DNA of 64,000 bases from Fischerella sp. PCC 9431 (GTDB lineage Bacteria > Cyanobacteriota > Cyanobacteriia > Cyanobacteriales > Nostocaceae), in contig NZ_KE650771.1 in NCBI RefSeq assembly GCF_000447295.1, positions 2,498,469-2,562,468 on the forward strand, written 5' to 3'. Under the pieces are notes generated by a model. The model was given only the letters and a program-made list of their open reading frames with translations, searched no databases and was not told where the DNA came from. Made by a program: the position numbers and the translations under genes. How positions within the stretch are numbered: the stretch's first letter is position 1; every line of letters begins with the position of its first letter. Of this stretch, positions 9,278 to 18,050 are shown piece after piece.

Positions 9278-10252
9278 ATGAAACCCCTGATCCCCCCTTT
9301 AAAAAGCAATGGTATTGCAGGGACAAAAGACAAAATGCCTTACATAACTGCTTTACGACCCCGACAGTGGACAAAAAACCTTGTGGTGTTTGCTGCACCA
9401 TTGTTTGCTTTTAGCATTAATGTTCATACAATACTAGGCAGTCTATTAGCGTTTGTCCTATTTTGTTGTGCTTCTAGTAGTTTTTACTTATTAAACGACA
9501 TTGCAGATGTAGAAGCTGACCGTCAACATCCTGTTAAATCTAAACGTCCGATCGCAGCTGGATTAGTAAATATCCGGGTAGCATTTTTCCTCGCGTTAGT
9601 CCTGCTGGGTGGTGCTTTGAGTATTGGCTGGTGGAAATCTCGTGAGTTGGGTACAACTATAACTGCGTACGCTGTCTTGCAAGTTGCTTATAATTTGCGA
9701 CTAAAACGGATGGTGATTTTGGATATTGGAGCGATCGCTACAGGATTTGTACTACGAGCTTATGCTGGTGCTGCTGCCACTGGTATTATTTTATCACCTT
9801 GGTTCGAGTTATGTACTGCTATGCTGGCGCTATTTTTGGCGATCGAAAAACGCAAAGCGGAATTACGATTGGCTCAAATGAATGGTGTCAAACCTCGTTC
9901 TGTCCTCAAGCGCTATTCTTTATCACTACTCAGTCGCATGGAAAATGTTGTGACAACAGGAACAGTCGTCACCTATGCTTTGTGGAGTTCTGGTCCAGTC
10001 GTACGTGGTGCTTCGACTTCTTGGATGTTATTTACCCTACCTTTTGTGTTATACGGTATTTTTCGCTATCAGTTGCTTAGTGACCCACAAGAAATAGCTA
10101 GCTATATAGAAGGTGAAATTGAGCAAGGTGGACGCAGTGAACGACCAGAAGAAGTTTTGTTGAAAGATAAAGCAATTTTGGTCACTGTGGCAGGTTGGAT
10201 TGTAACTTGCTTTCTTATTCTTTGGCTGAAACATCAAGGCTGGATCGAATAA
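9278..10252 (+). CDS. UbiA-family prenyltransferase, decaprenyl-phosphate phosphoribosyltransferase-like
   Basis: Polytopic UbiA-fold enzyme with eight or nine hydrophobic segments. The first Asp motif NDIADVEADRQHP (N73, D74, D77, D81) binds Mg-diphosphate substrate. The start LRPRQWTKNLVVFAAPLFA matches 5-phosphoribosyl-1-diphosphate:decaprenyl-phosphate transferases (DPPR synthase), which make lipid-linked phosphoribose in mycobacteria. The family similarity usually begins at MPYITALRPR, so the ATG at 9335 is a credible alternative start; the 19 residues before it are unconserved. It heads a close-packed four-gene unit with a phosphatase, a small transporter and a GT-C enzyme. Confidence 0.82.
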   Translation: MKPLIPPLKSNGIAGTKDKMPYITALRPRQWTKNLVVFAAPLFAFSINVHTILGSLLAFVLFCCASSSFYLLNDIADVEADRQHPVKSKRPIAAGLVNIRVAFFLALVLLGGALSIGWWKSRELGTTITAYAVLQVAYNLRLKRMVILDIGAIATGFVLRAYAGAAATGIILSPWFELCTAMLALFLAIEKRKAELRLAQMNGVKPRSVLKRYSLSLLSRMENVVTTGTVVTYALWSSGPVVRGASTSWMLFTLPFVLYGIFRYQLLSDPQEIASYIEGEIEQGGRSERPEEVLLKDKAILVTVAGWIVTCFLILWLKHQGWIE

Positions 10253-10332
10253 ATTTTACCGTTCAATTCAGTTAATCGATTCAGTCTCCCTATTAAGAAT
10301 TTTATTGTTCTGCACCACATTTTGCCAAAAAA

Positions 10333-10959
10333 ATGATTAAATTCAGGGTTAATAAGTTATTGAAAAAGTGGTTAATCAAGCCTTTGAATTGGCTACGCCT
10401 GTTTTTTCAAGAAACAAATAGACCTAGTTCAGATGAAAAACCATTCCGTTTACCACGTAGAGCTTCGACTCTAGCAAGTATTGATATTGAAAGTTTAAAA
10501 TTGTCTGATATTCAAGGAATTATCCTTGATTTAGATAACACAATCGTGTCTGAAGACGATCGCTACTTATCTCCTAATGCTGAAGATTGGATTTTAAAAG
10601 CAAAGTTATCAGGGTTACAATTTTTTATTCTTTCTAACGGTAAACGTCATTATCGAGTTAAATATTGGTCGCATCGTTTAGATATTCCGGCGATTAATCC
10701 AGCTAAAAAGCCATTTCCGAAGTCATTTCGCAAAGCAATGTCTCGTATGCAATTACAACCTCAACAAGTAATTGTCATCGGTGATGGTCTGCATACAGAT
10801 ATTTTTGGAGCATGGCTTTCTGGTTGTTATAGTATTCAAGTTGCGACACTTCCTCATCCACTGCGCTGGTGGGAAAAAATAGGAGGTAAATGGGTACAAA
10901 CAACCTATCCAGTCCACGAGGAAATCTGGGATTTTGATGCTGATAAATATTATTTATAG
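10333..10959 (+). CDS. YqeG-family HAD-IIIA phosphatase (208 aa)
   Basis: HAD hydrolase with motif I DLDNTIVSED (nucleophile Asp in ILDLDNT), motif II FILSNGK, Lys of motif III in NPAKKPFPKSF and motif IV VIGDGLHTDIFG. This is the YqeG subfamily. The N-terminal 60 residues are basic and may associate with membrane. In this operon it would be placed to remove the 5-phosphate from a polyprenyl-phosphoribose phosphate intermediate, but YqeG-like enzymes also occur alone in cyanobacteria, so that link is inference. 80 bp after the UbiA gene. Confidence 0.85.
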   Translation: MIKFRVNKLLKKWLIKPLNWLRLFFQETNRPSSDEKPFRLPRRASTLASIDIESLKLSDIQGIILDLDNTIVSEDDRYLSPNAEDWILKAKLSGLQFFILSNGKRHYRVKYWSHRLDIPAINPAKKPFPKSFRKAMSRMQLQPQQVIVIGDGLHTDIFGAWLSGCYSIQVATLPHPLRWWEKIGGKWVQTTYPVHEEIWDFDADKYYL

Positions 10960-10993
10960 ATGAAAATCCAGAAATTAGGGAGCAATTACAATT

Positions 10994-11332
10994 ATGCTAA
11001 ATCAGCTTTTTTTGATTGGGTTGATTTTAATTACTGTCGCCTTAAATACTGTAGCTCAAACTTTTTTGAAGTTAGGTTCCGGGAAAAATCTCTTGAATAT
11101 TTATTTATTTGGGGGGATTTTTCTCTACTTTTTAAGTACGCTTGTTTATATCAAAGTTTTAGGAAAATTTAATTTATCTATTGCTTATCCGATAGTCATC
11201 GGATTGACTATTATTGCTACCACCATAGCAGGTTCTATTCTTCTTCAAGAAAAAGTATCGCCTACTCAGTGGATTGGAGTTGGATTACTCATGAGTGGAA
11301 TTTGGGCGATCGCATTAGGAAAAAGTATGTAA
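10994..11332 (+). CDS. Small multidrug resistance (SMR/EamA-like) membrane protein (112 aa)
   Basis: Four hydrophobic helices in 112 residues with the SMR-like pattern (LNTVAQTFLKLGSG, LSIAYPIVIGLTIIATTIAGS, QEKVSPTQWIGVGLLMSGI). It lacks the usual N-terminal membrane Glu of EmrE in helix 1. It therefore resembles the ArnE/F-type or flippase-like SMR subgroup more than drug pumps. It lies 34 bp after the phosphatase gene and 27 bp before the GT-C gene, so movement of a lipid-linked sugar across the membrane is a reasonable inference. Confidence 0.78.
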   Translation: MLNQLFLIGLILITVALNTVAQTFLKLGSGKNLLNIYLFGGIFLYFLSTLVYIKVLGKFNLSIAYPIVIGLTIIATTIAGSILLQEKVSPTQWIGVGLLMSGIWAIALGKSM

Positions 11333-11359
11333 TTTGAAAGATGTAGCAGAAATAATCAT

Positions 11360-12901
11360 ATGAAAAAAATCATCTCTGGGTTGCGTCATATTGACTCAAT
11401 TAACTTACTTTATTTAAGTGTATTCGTTTTTTTCTGTGCTTTGTTTGCTTTAACTAATAGTGGTGTAGATTCATCAGAAGGAGTATTTCATTACCAAGTT
11501 GCAGTTCAAATTATTAAACATGGTCAGTTAGGATTTGATACTCCACAAGATGGTGTATTTCAAATAGCGCCTAATGGCAGAAGTTATGCAGGACATGAAA
11601 TTGGTAATACGCTTTTTCTCCTACCAACTGCACTAGTTAATTTTATTTTAGAAAATATTTTATCTAAATTTGCTAGTCCAGAAACCATAGAGAGACTTCA
11701 GCAATTCATCTTGTCATTTCAAGCAGGAATTTACGCATCACTGACTGCTACTGTTTTTTTTGCAATTTTAAGAATCGGATTTTCTCAAGCTATAATTCCT
11801 AGCTTTATTGCAACTCTTTGTTTAATTTTAACTACCTATTTGTGGACTTATTCTCACAATTTGTTTGATGGTGTACTATGTACTACCTTATTTACTTCTG
11901 CTTTCTTTTTGATTGTCAGATATCGCCAAACAAATAATTTAAAGTTCTTAGTTGGTTGTTTTTTCTGTTTGGGTCTAGGATTTATTACTAGAGTCAGTAT
12001 GATTCTAGCGATTGTAGTAGCATTTGGGTATTTATTTAGTATTTACCGTTCTTCTTTCAAGACCCGTTTGCCAGAACTATCATTAGCGATTGTCACACTC
12101 ATACCTTTTTTCGTTTGGCAATCTTGGTATAACTATTTAAGGACGGGAATTTTCTATAAATCTCCTGTCCAAACGGCTGTTTATGCTGAAAGTAATGCCT
12201 TAAATGGTAATATTTTTATCGGAATAACTGGTTTAATTTTCAGTCCAGGAAAAAGCATATTTATTTATGCTCCTTTACTAATTTTGTCTGTAATTTTATT
12301 CCGAAAGTTTTACAAAGAACATAAAAAAGAAGCAATCTACATTGCAGCAATTACTATACTCTGGTTGTTGCTTCATGCTAAGTTGAGAAACTGGTATGGT
12401 GCGGCTGGTTGGGGTCCCCGTCACTTGATTACTATTGTACCGATCGCCTTTTTACCTTTTGCTGTCAATCTAGAGTTTATTTGGCAAAAAACAGCCTTGA
12501 AAATTACCACGATCTTGCTAGCAAGTTTTGGTTTTATTCTTGCTTTGTCTTCGATAATTTCCAATTGGCATTTTCGCATGATGTACGCCTTGCAACGCGG
12601 TATTGCAACTCTAGATGTTAACAATAATTTTATTTGGAATTTTTGGCAAAGTCAGCCAATAGATATGCTCACTGGTGCATATGGCAATATTGTGCGGATA
12701 TTCACTCATGCACCAATCATAACGATTAAAAATACATACTCAGAAGCAAATGAATATGCAAGCAGCACAATAAATATATGGTCTAATTCTTTTTTACATG
12801 CTGGTGTCCCCTGGTATTTGGTGTTAGTTTTAGTCAGTCCTTTGCTGATTTTGATGTATGTGTCAGCACGAAATATTCTTCGTTACCAAGTAAATAATTA
12901 A
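11360..12901 (+). CDS. GT-C fold membrane glycosyltransferase (513 aa)
   Basis: Polytopic protein with about 10-12 predicted helices. The first extracytoplasmic loop carries an acidic motif (NSGVDSSEGVFHYQVA) in the place of the catalytic Asp/Glu of GT39/GT83-type enzymes. A later loop has LRNWYGAAGWGPRHLI, typical of bacterial dolichyl- or polyprenyl-phosphate-sugar-dependent transferases. It would use a lipid-linked sugar on the outer face of the plasma membrane; acceptor unknown. Last gene of the operon. A palindrome of the dispersed GTAGTRAG family follows at 12918-12940. Confidence 0.75.
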   Translation: MKKIISGLRHIDSINLLYLSVFVFFCALFALTNSGVDSSEGVFHYQVAVQIIKHGQLGFDTPQDGVFQIAPNGRSYAGHEIGNTLFLLPTALVNFILENILSKFASPETIERLQQFILSFQAGIYASLTATVFFAILRIGFSQAIIPSFIATLCLILTTYLWTYSHNLFDGVLCTTLFTSAFFLIVRYRQTNNLKFLVGCFFCLGLGFITRVSMILAIVVAFGYLFSIYRSSFKTRLPELSLAIVTLIPFFVWQSWYNYLRTGIFYKSPVQTAVYAESNALNGNIFIGITGLIFSPGKSIFIYAPLLILSVILFRKFYKEHKKEAIYIAAITILWLLLHAKLRNWYGAAGWGPRHLITIVPIAFLPFAVNLEFIWQKTALKITTILLASFGFILALSSIISNWHFRMMYALQRGIATLDVNNNFIWNFWQSQPIDMLTGAYGNIVRIFTHAPIITIKNTYSEANEYASSTINIWSNSFLHAGVPWYLVLVLVSPLLILMYVSARNILRYQVNN

Positions 12902-12917
12902 AAGTTTGTAAAAGTTT

Positions 12918-12940
12918 GTAGTGAGGACTTTAGTCCTCAT
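12918..12940. repeat. Dispersed palindrome, GTAGTGAGGACTTTAGTCCTCA-type
   Basis: TGAGGACT-TT-AGTCCTCA at 12922-12939, preceded by GTAG. Same design as the palindromes at 25.5, 42.7 and 45.1 kb, with a different but self-complementary stem. Confidence 0.7.
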
Positions 12941-13116
12941 GATCTACTGGTGCTTTATAGCTTTCGCTATCGCGCATCCTTAAAGATGTACTTTATAAAT
13001 ACTCTGTTAAGAAAACAAAACTTAACGGAAGTCAGCAGCATAAGTGGCACAGCGAGAGCGAAAATATATTTGGAAAAACTGATGATTTAAGTATCTTAGC
13101 TGCATTGCTACTGCTT

Positions 13117-16100
13117 ATGTCATCTTCTGCTGATCGCCCACTCAAAATTGAAGTCAGGTTGCCATCTTACCATCCGCAGTTATTACAGGGACTCGATACC
13201 TGGCTGCATTTGGGCTTGATATCTGATGCCCAAGTTCAGCAACTTTGTCGAGATCATCTTGTTTGCAAGGTAGTATTAGAACCTCAGCTTCAACCTGAAC
13301 CAGAGAAAGCAACTGTCAGATCTGAAGCTGTACAATTATCTGTAAATGCGATCGCACCAGAACCAGTCAAACCGAATTTTGCCACAGAAATATTGCAGTC
13401 ACTTCTCTCAGAATTAAGTGTGCGGTGGTTGCTGTTTTTGGGAGTATTTCTGGTAGTGTTGTCTTCAGGAGTCCTTGCAGCTAGCCAGTGGGAAAGATTT
13501 CCCGCAGCTGGACAGTATGGAGTTTTGTTTGCTTATACCCTAAGTTTTGGGGGAATGAGTTTTTGGACAGCCAAGCAAAGTAATTTAAGACTAACAGCGC
13601 AGACATTGTTAATTGTGACGCTTTTGTTAGTACCGATAAATTTTTGGGCAATAGATCGCTTTGGGTTGTGGGAAAATCCTGTGAATTGGATTGTAGTGGC
13701 GATCGCTTCTATTTGTCTGACTGCAATTACAGTTTTAATCGGACAAAGTCGGTTATTTACAGCAAATTTAGCCAATCAGAAATTATTTTTAGTTAATATT
13801 CTCGGACTAAGTTATCTGCACTGGGGCTGGAATTTACCCGGATTTCCCCTAATAGCCCTTTATTTAGCAGTAGTAGGAACAACTCTAATTACAGTCTATC
13901 AAACTCGTTCACTGTCACCACAAACAGATAGACCAACAGGTAATGGTATTAGTTTATCTGCCTCTGTTGTCGTTTATGCCTTGCTGGTTTTATTAATTAG
14001 AGGAATTTTTATTCACCACCTAGATGTTACCCAGTTGGGATTAGCTGTGGGTATTTGTGGTTGGTTGGTGACTTGGTTAGCACTACAAGAGGACGCGGTG
14101 ACGCGGGGACGCGGGGAATCAACAGGACGCGGTGACGCGGTGACGCTCCGACGCGGGGAATCAACAGGACACGGTGACGCGGGGACACGGGGACACTCCG
14201 ACGCGGGGAATATAAATGAAACACTCTCCGCGTCCCCGCGTCTCTCCCTCTCCGCGTCTTCCCTCTCCGCGTCCTCTTCCTCTACATCTTCGCGTCTTTC
14301 CTTGCCTTGGCAACTAATCGGTGGTACTTTATTATTTCTCGGTTGGCTATTTTCAGTATTATTTCATCCTGGACAAGCGATCGCTGTCAGTGTTTTAGCT
14401 TTGTGGTTTTTCGCCCGTCGTTTGCAACTATATAACCGCCAGCGTGATTTTGTAGCTATTTTTATCATAGGTTTGGAGACAATTTGGGTGGGTTGGCGAC
14501 TAGTACCTGAAGCTTTGCAGCAAAGGGCGATCGCCACAGCAACTCAACTTACTAATTCTCAAGGTGAAGCTTGGGCTTTACTAAGTATCGCTTTATTTCC
14601 CTACGTGATTTTGATGGTGGTGCTGACAGACAAGCTGTACTATCTTCACAGAAGAGAAATAGCTAAGTTTGGTGAACAGCTAACATTTGGTTTTGCTTGT
14701 GCGTTAACTGTAATTGCTTTAGTTAACCCAGAATTGCGATCGCTAAATTTACTTTTATCCACAATTACTCTAGCAATTGTCACCCAACGCCGAACAAGAG
14801 AAGACGCGGAGAGGGACAGACACGGTGACGCTTCTGAAGACGCGGAGAGGGATAGACGCGGTGATGCTTCTGAAGACGCGGAGAGGGACAGACGCGGTGA
14901 CGCTTCTGAAGACGCGGAGAGGGACAGACGCGGGGACGTTTCTGAAGACGCGGAGAGGGACAGACGCGGTGACGCGGAGAGTGTTTCATTTATATTCCCC
15001 GCGTCACCGCGTCGGAGTGTCCCCGCGTCACCGCGTCACCGCGTCCCCGCGTCCCCGCGTCGGAGTGTCCCCGCGTCACCGCGTCACCGCGTCACCGCAT
15101 CCCCGCGTCGGAGTGTCCCCGCGTCACCGCGTCACCGCGTCACCGCATCCCCGCGTCCCTCTGTTTCCCCAACCTTGATATATCTGACTCACATCACCGG
15201 AGTGTTGACACTGTGTTCAATCATTGATTGGGTGTTCCCAAATCTGAATAATGAAATTTGGGCAACAATTTTGTTAGTCATCATGGTAGGCGAGTGGCTA
15301 TTTAGTCTTGGTTATGGTTGGTGGCGACGCAGTGCTTGGTATATTGGTTTGGGACTCGCTGCAATTAGTTTTTACCTACTTTGGGTAAATGCTGAATCTG
15401 TTTGGAGAAACTATGCTGTTAGTAACGCCAATTGGGGATTGACTTGGTTAATTACTCCTCTCACTCTCACAGGTGTCGCTAGTCGTAGCGGTGGAGAAAA
15501 GCGAGATTTCGCCACTGTCTTGAGTGTCATCGGATTAGGACTCGTCCAATTACTAATTTTACCTGTAGCTACAGCCAGATTCATCGGTTTGGCGATAGCT
15601 GCGGCTTTGATGTTTGTCAATACTAGCTTTTTAAGACACAAAAGACTCGCTGTAATTACAGTTGGTTTTGTGTTGAGTGCGATCGCCGCTTTGTTGTGGG
15701 AAGTCGCAAAATTATCAACCCAGAGTTGGTTTATAGTTGGGGCAATTACTATTCTAGGATTATGGTTAACTCGCGCAACTCTGCAAAATAGAAGTCATGA
15801 ATTAGCAAGTATATATGCAGTCGCCACAGATAAATGGGCGATCACTTTAACTGGTGTAGAGTTATTAAGTTTGACGCTGCATTCTGTTTGGGTTTACCAG
15901 GGTGTTGCAACTCCCGGATTATTGTATGTAGCTGCTAATGTCGTGATTTTAGCAGCCATAATTTATCGTAGTTGGCGACAACCAACAAACTTTGCTTTTT
16001 ATGGTATCGGTTGGTGTTTAGAATTATTAATTGCTGAGTTGCTGGCTTTTGGCGATCGCTCTATGATGCAAATTGCGATCACTAATATCGCCCTGGGTTT

Positions 16101-17538
16101 ATTCTCTCAATTATTTGGCGAATGGTGGCAACGCCGACACCGTTTAGAAAGATTACCCAGCAGTTTTCATATTCTCCCGTTGATTTATGCGGGTTTCAGT
16201 TTACTGCTGCGCCTAAATACTTTTACCAATTGGACAGGTTTAGCATCTTTGAGTGTAGCCGTAATTATCATCGGAGTCGGGCGACGTCAGCAAGAATTTA
16301 AACCCCTAGTTTACCTGGGAATTCTGGGTATATCAATTTCTGCTTATGAACTGTTGTTTTATCAAATGTTGCAAGCTTCAGGAGGTGCATGGGGTGATGG
16401 TTTAATTGCCATGTCAGCTTTAGGCACAACTATAATGTATGCCTATCGTCTATTGTCGCCTTGGCTAGTCAATTATTTACGACTGACACCACAAGAATTA
16501 AAAATAATTGCTCATCTGCATTGGGCTTGGAGTAGTTTTTTATTAATAGTGGCAATTTTTGCACCCATCCAAGTTAACCGTATCTTGGGTTTAGGAACAG
16601 GAATATTTTTGATTCGTTACGCGATTTTTCAAGGAAAATTATCGCAATCCACAGAAGACACAGAAAATTCTTCTATCCCCGCGTCACGACGTCCTCGCGT
16701 TCCCGCATCAATAGCAACACCTGATGAAATCTGGGTTTACTTGGGGTTATTAGAAGTAGCTGCGCTCAGAATATTTTGGCGAGAAACTACTGTGGGACAA
16801 TGGTTTGCTGGGCCATTAGTACCTTGGAATGCTGCGATCGCTTGTATCGTTGCCTATTTTCTCTACATTTTACCTTGGGAAAACTGGGGTTGGTCAAAAA
16901 GACCTTGGCAACGAGCCGCCTACATCATACCACTAATACTTTTATGGGAAACCAGGCAGACAATTCATCCCATCGCTTTGCTGTTAACAGCCGGATTTTA
17001 TGCTTTCCTCGGTATCATTAGCCATCAATTCCGTGTTACTTACATCAGTGTAGCCTTAATTGATTGGGCTATTTTTAGTTGGTTTGCTGCATTCGGTTTG
17101 CATGATAGTTTATGGTATGTGACAATTATTGGTTTATCGCTACTATACATTGCCCAATTTGATCCACAACTCAGACAACCAAACCTGAAAACCAGTCGTC
17201 ACTACTGGCGATTATTGAGTAGCAGCTTAATTTGCGGATGGGCAATTTTATTTCATCAAGATACAGCCATCATACCGGCAATTTTCAGTCTCATCGCGAT
17301 TTTTGCAGGTTTAGGTTTGCGAGTGCGGGCTTTTCTCTATGTTGGTACAGCCACTTTTTTGATTACTGGTTTTTATCAATTGGTGCTTTTTAGCTTGCGC
17401 TACTCATTTTTTAAATGGATTATTGGCTTAGTAGCAGGTATAATTCTAATTTCCATCGCCGCCAACTTTGAAACCCATCGCGCCCAGTTAAATTCTCTCC
17501 TTCGCAGTACCGGCGATAAATTTCAAGATTGGGAGTAG
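13117..17538 (+). CDS. Giant polytopic membrane protein of unknown function (about 1,473 aa) with three in-frame repeat inserts
   Basis: A soluble N-terminal region of about 100 residues (SSADRPLKIEVRLPSYHPQL, then a short 'LITDAQV'-like segment as in DUF2157-type proteins) precedes more than 30 hydrophobic helices in repeated blocks. I do not recognise a function. I chose the ATG at 13117; a TTG four codons earlier is possible. Three hydrophilic stretches are encoded by repeat DNA: residues about 325-394, 560-686 and 1178-1197. They lie between helices, where extra loops would be tolerated. Each keeps the frame open, so the protein may be functional. Downstream lies a 64-bp minisatellite. 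Confidence 0.8.
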   Translation: MSSSADRPLKIEVRLPSYHPQLLQGLDTWLHLGLISDAQVQQLCRDHLVCKVVLEPQLQPEPEKATVRSEAVQLSVNAIAPEPVKPNFATEILQSLLSELSVRWLLFLGVFLVVLSSGVLAASQWERFPAAGQYGVLFAYTLSFGGMSFWTAKQSNLRLTAQTLLIVTLLLVPINFWAIDRFGLWENPVNWIVVAIASICLTAITVLIGQSRLFTANLANQKLFLVNILGLSYLHWGWNLPGFPLIALYLAVVGTTLITVYQTRSLSPQTDRPTGNGISLSASVVVYALLVLLIRGIFIHHLDVTQLGLAVGICGWLVTWLALQEDAVTRGRGESTGRGDAVTLRRGESTGHGDAGTRGHSDAGNINETLSASPRLSLSASSLSASSSSTSSRLSLPWQLIGGTLLFLGWLFSVLFHPGQAIAVSVLALWFFARRLQLYNRQRDFVAIFIIGLETIWVGWRLVPEALQQRAIATATQLTNSQGEAWALLSIALFPYVILMVVLTDKLYYLHRREIAKFGEQLTFGFACALTVIALVNPELRSLNLLLSTITLAIVTQRRTREDAERDRHGDASEDAERDRRGDASEDAERDRRGDASEDAERDRRGDVSEDAERDRRGDAESVSFIFPASPRRSVPASPRHRVPASPRRSVPASPRHRVTASPRRSVPASPRHRVTASPRPSVSPTLIYLTHITGVLTLCSIIDWVFPNLNNEIWATILLVIMVGEWLFSLGYGWWRRSAWYIGLGLAAISFYLLWVNAESVWRNYAVSNANWGLTWLITPLTLTGVASRSGGEKRDFATVLSVIGLGLVQLLILPVATARFIGLAIAAALMFVNTSFLRHKRLAVITVGFVLSAIAALLWEVAKLSTQSWFIVGAITILGLWLTRATLQNRSHELASIYAVATDKWAITLTGVELLSLTLHSVWVYQGVATPGLLYVAANVVILAAIIYRSWRQPTNFAFYGIGWCLELLIAELLAFGDRSMMQIAITNIALGLFSQLFGEWWQRRHRLERLPSSFHILPLIYAGFSLLLRLNTFTNWTGLASLSVAVIIIGVGRRQQEFKPLVYLGILGISISAYELLFYQMLQASGGAWGDGLIAMSALGTTIMYAYRLLSPWLVNYLRLTPQELKIIAHLHWAWSSFLLIVAIFAPIQVNRILGLGTGIFLIRYAIFQGKLSQSTEDTENSSIPASRRPRVPASIATPDEIWVYLGLLEVAALRIFWRETTVGQWFAGPLVPWNAAIACIVAYFLYILPWENWGWSKRPWQRAAYIIPLILLWETRQTIHPIALLLTAGFYAFLGIISHQFRVTYISVALIDWAIFSWFAAFGLHDSLWYVTIIGLSLLYIAQFDPQLRQPNLKTSRHYWRLLSSSLICGWAILFHQDTAIIPAIFSLIAIFAGLGLRVRAFLYVGTATFLITGFYQLVLFSLRYSFFKWIIGLVAGIILISIAANFETHRAQLNSLLRSTGDKFQDWE
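14089..14300 (+). repeat. In-frame fold-back repeat, copy 1
   Basis: The left arm has GGACGCGG/TGACGCGG octamers, with three GACGCGGGGAAT endings. The core is AATATAAATGAAACAC, and the right arm has complementary CCGCGTC units. The core with its flanks is the reverse complement of 14963-15020 in copy 2, apart from one extra octamer there. Confidence 0.85.
14796..15172 (+). repeat. In-frame fold-back repeat, copy 2, with 36-bp and 48-bp tandem units
   Basis: Five tandem units of 36 bp start at 14800, 14836, 14872, 14908 and 14944 (last one partial), encoding EDAERDRRGDAS. Then comes a core GTTTCATTTATATT. Then three units with 48-bp spacing (CGGAGTGTC at 15013, 15061, 15109) are built from octamers ACCGCGTC/CCCGCGTC and encode the 16-residue pattern RRSVPASPRHRVTASP. 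Both super-units are multiples of 3. Confidence 0.9.
16650..16712 (+). repeat. In-frame fold-back repeat, short copy 3
   Basis: GAAGACACAG, an A/T core (AAAATTCTTCTAT), then CCGCGTCACGACGTCCTCGCG. Same arm-core-arm layout as the longer copies, encoding about 20 Ser/Pro/Arg-rich residues. Confidence 0.7.
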
Positions 17539-17564
17539 CAAACAAAAAACGATTTGTCACAAAA

Positions 17565-17975
17565 GCGATTCAATTCATAAGCAGTCTCAAATTCTTTGTC
17601 ATGCAAGCTAATTTTTTCGTAACAAAAGCGATTCAATTCACTAAGCAGTCTCAAAGCATTTGTCATACAAGCTAAATTTTTCCTAACAAATGCGATTCAA
17701 TTCACTAAGAAGTCTCAAATAATTTGTCATACAAGCTAAAATTTTTTCTATGAATGCGATTCAATTCACTAAGCAGTCTCAAATAATTTGTTATAAAAGC
17801 TAATTTTTTCGTAACAAAAGCGATTCAATTCACTAAGCAGTCTCAAACAATTTGTCATACAAGCTAATTTTTTCCTAACAAAAGCGATTCAATTCATAAG
17901 CAGTCTCAAACAATTTGTCATACAAGCTAAATTTTTTTCTATGAATGTGAAGTCTCAAAGCATTCGTCAAAGCTA
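17565..17975. repeat. 64-bp minisatellite, six full copies plus a decayed seventh
   Basis: Units begin GCGATTCAATTCA at 17565, 17628, 17692, 17756, 17820 and 17884, so the spacing is 63 or 64 bp. Each contains AAGCAGTCTCAAA, TTTGTCATACAAGCTAA and a T-run. A truncated last copy lies at about 17944-17975. Adjacent units differ by only a few bases. It fills the 512-bp gap after the giant membrane-protein gene; no spacers separate the units, so it is not a CRISPR. Confidence 0.92.
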
Positions 17976-18050
17976 TTCCCCATTCCCCGTTCCCTATTTA
18001 ATTGTGTGCATCTATACTGTGGTTGAATTGACCATCTCTCCATCATACTC

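Noticed and set aside
14777-15178. Alternate-frame ORFs of 133 and 69 codons
   Set aside because: They overlap the in-frame repeat of the giant membrane protein and consist only of repeat peptides.
17565-17975. Possible CRISPR array
   Set aside because: Units of 63-64 bp are contiguous and nearly identical along their whole length; there are no variable spacers and no cas genes.
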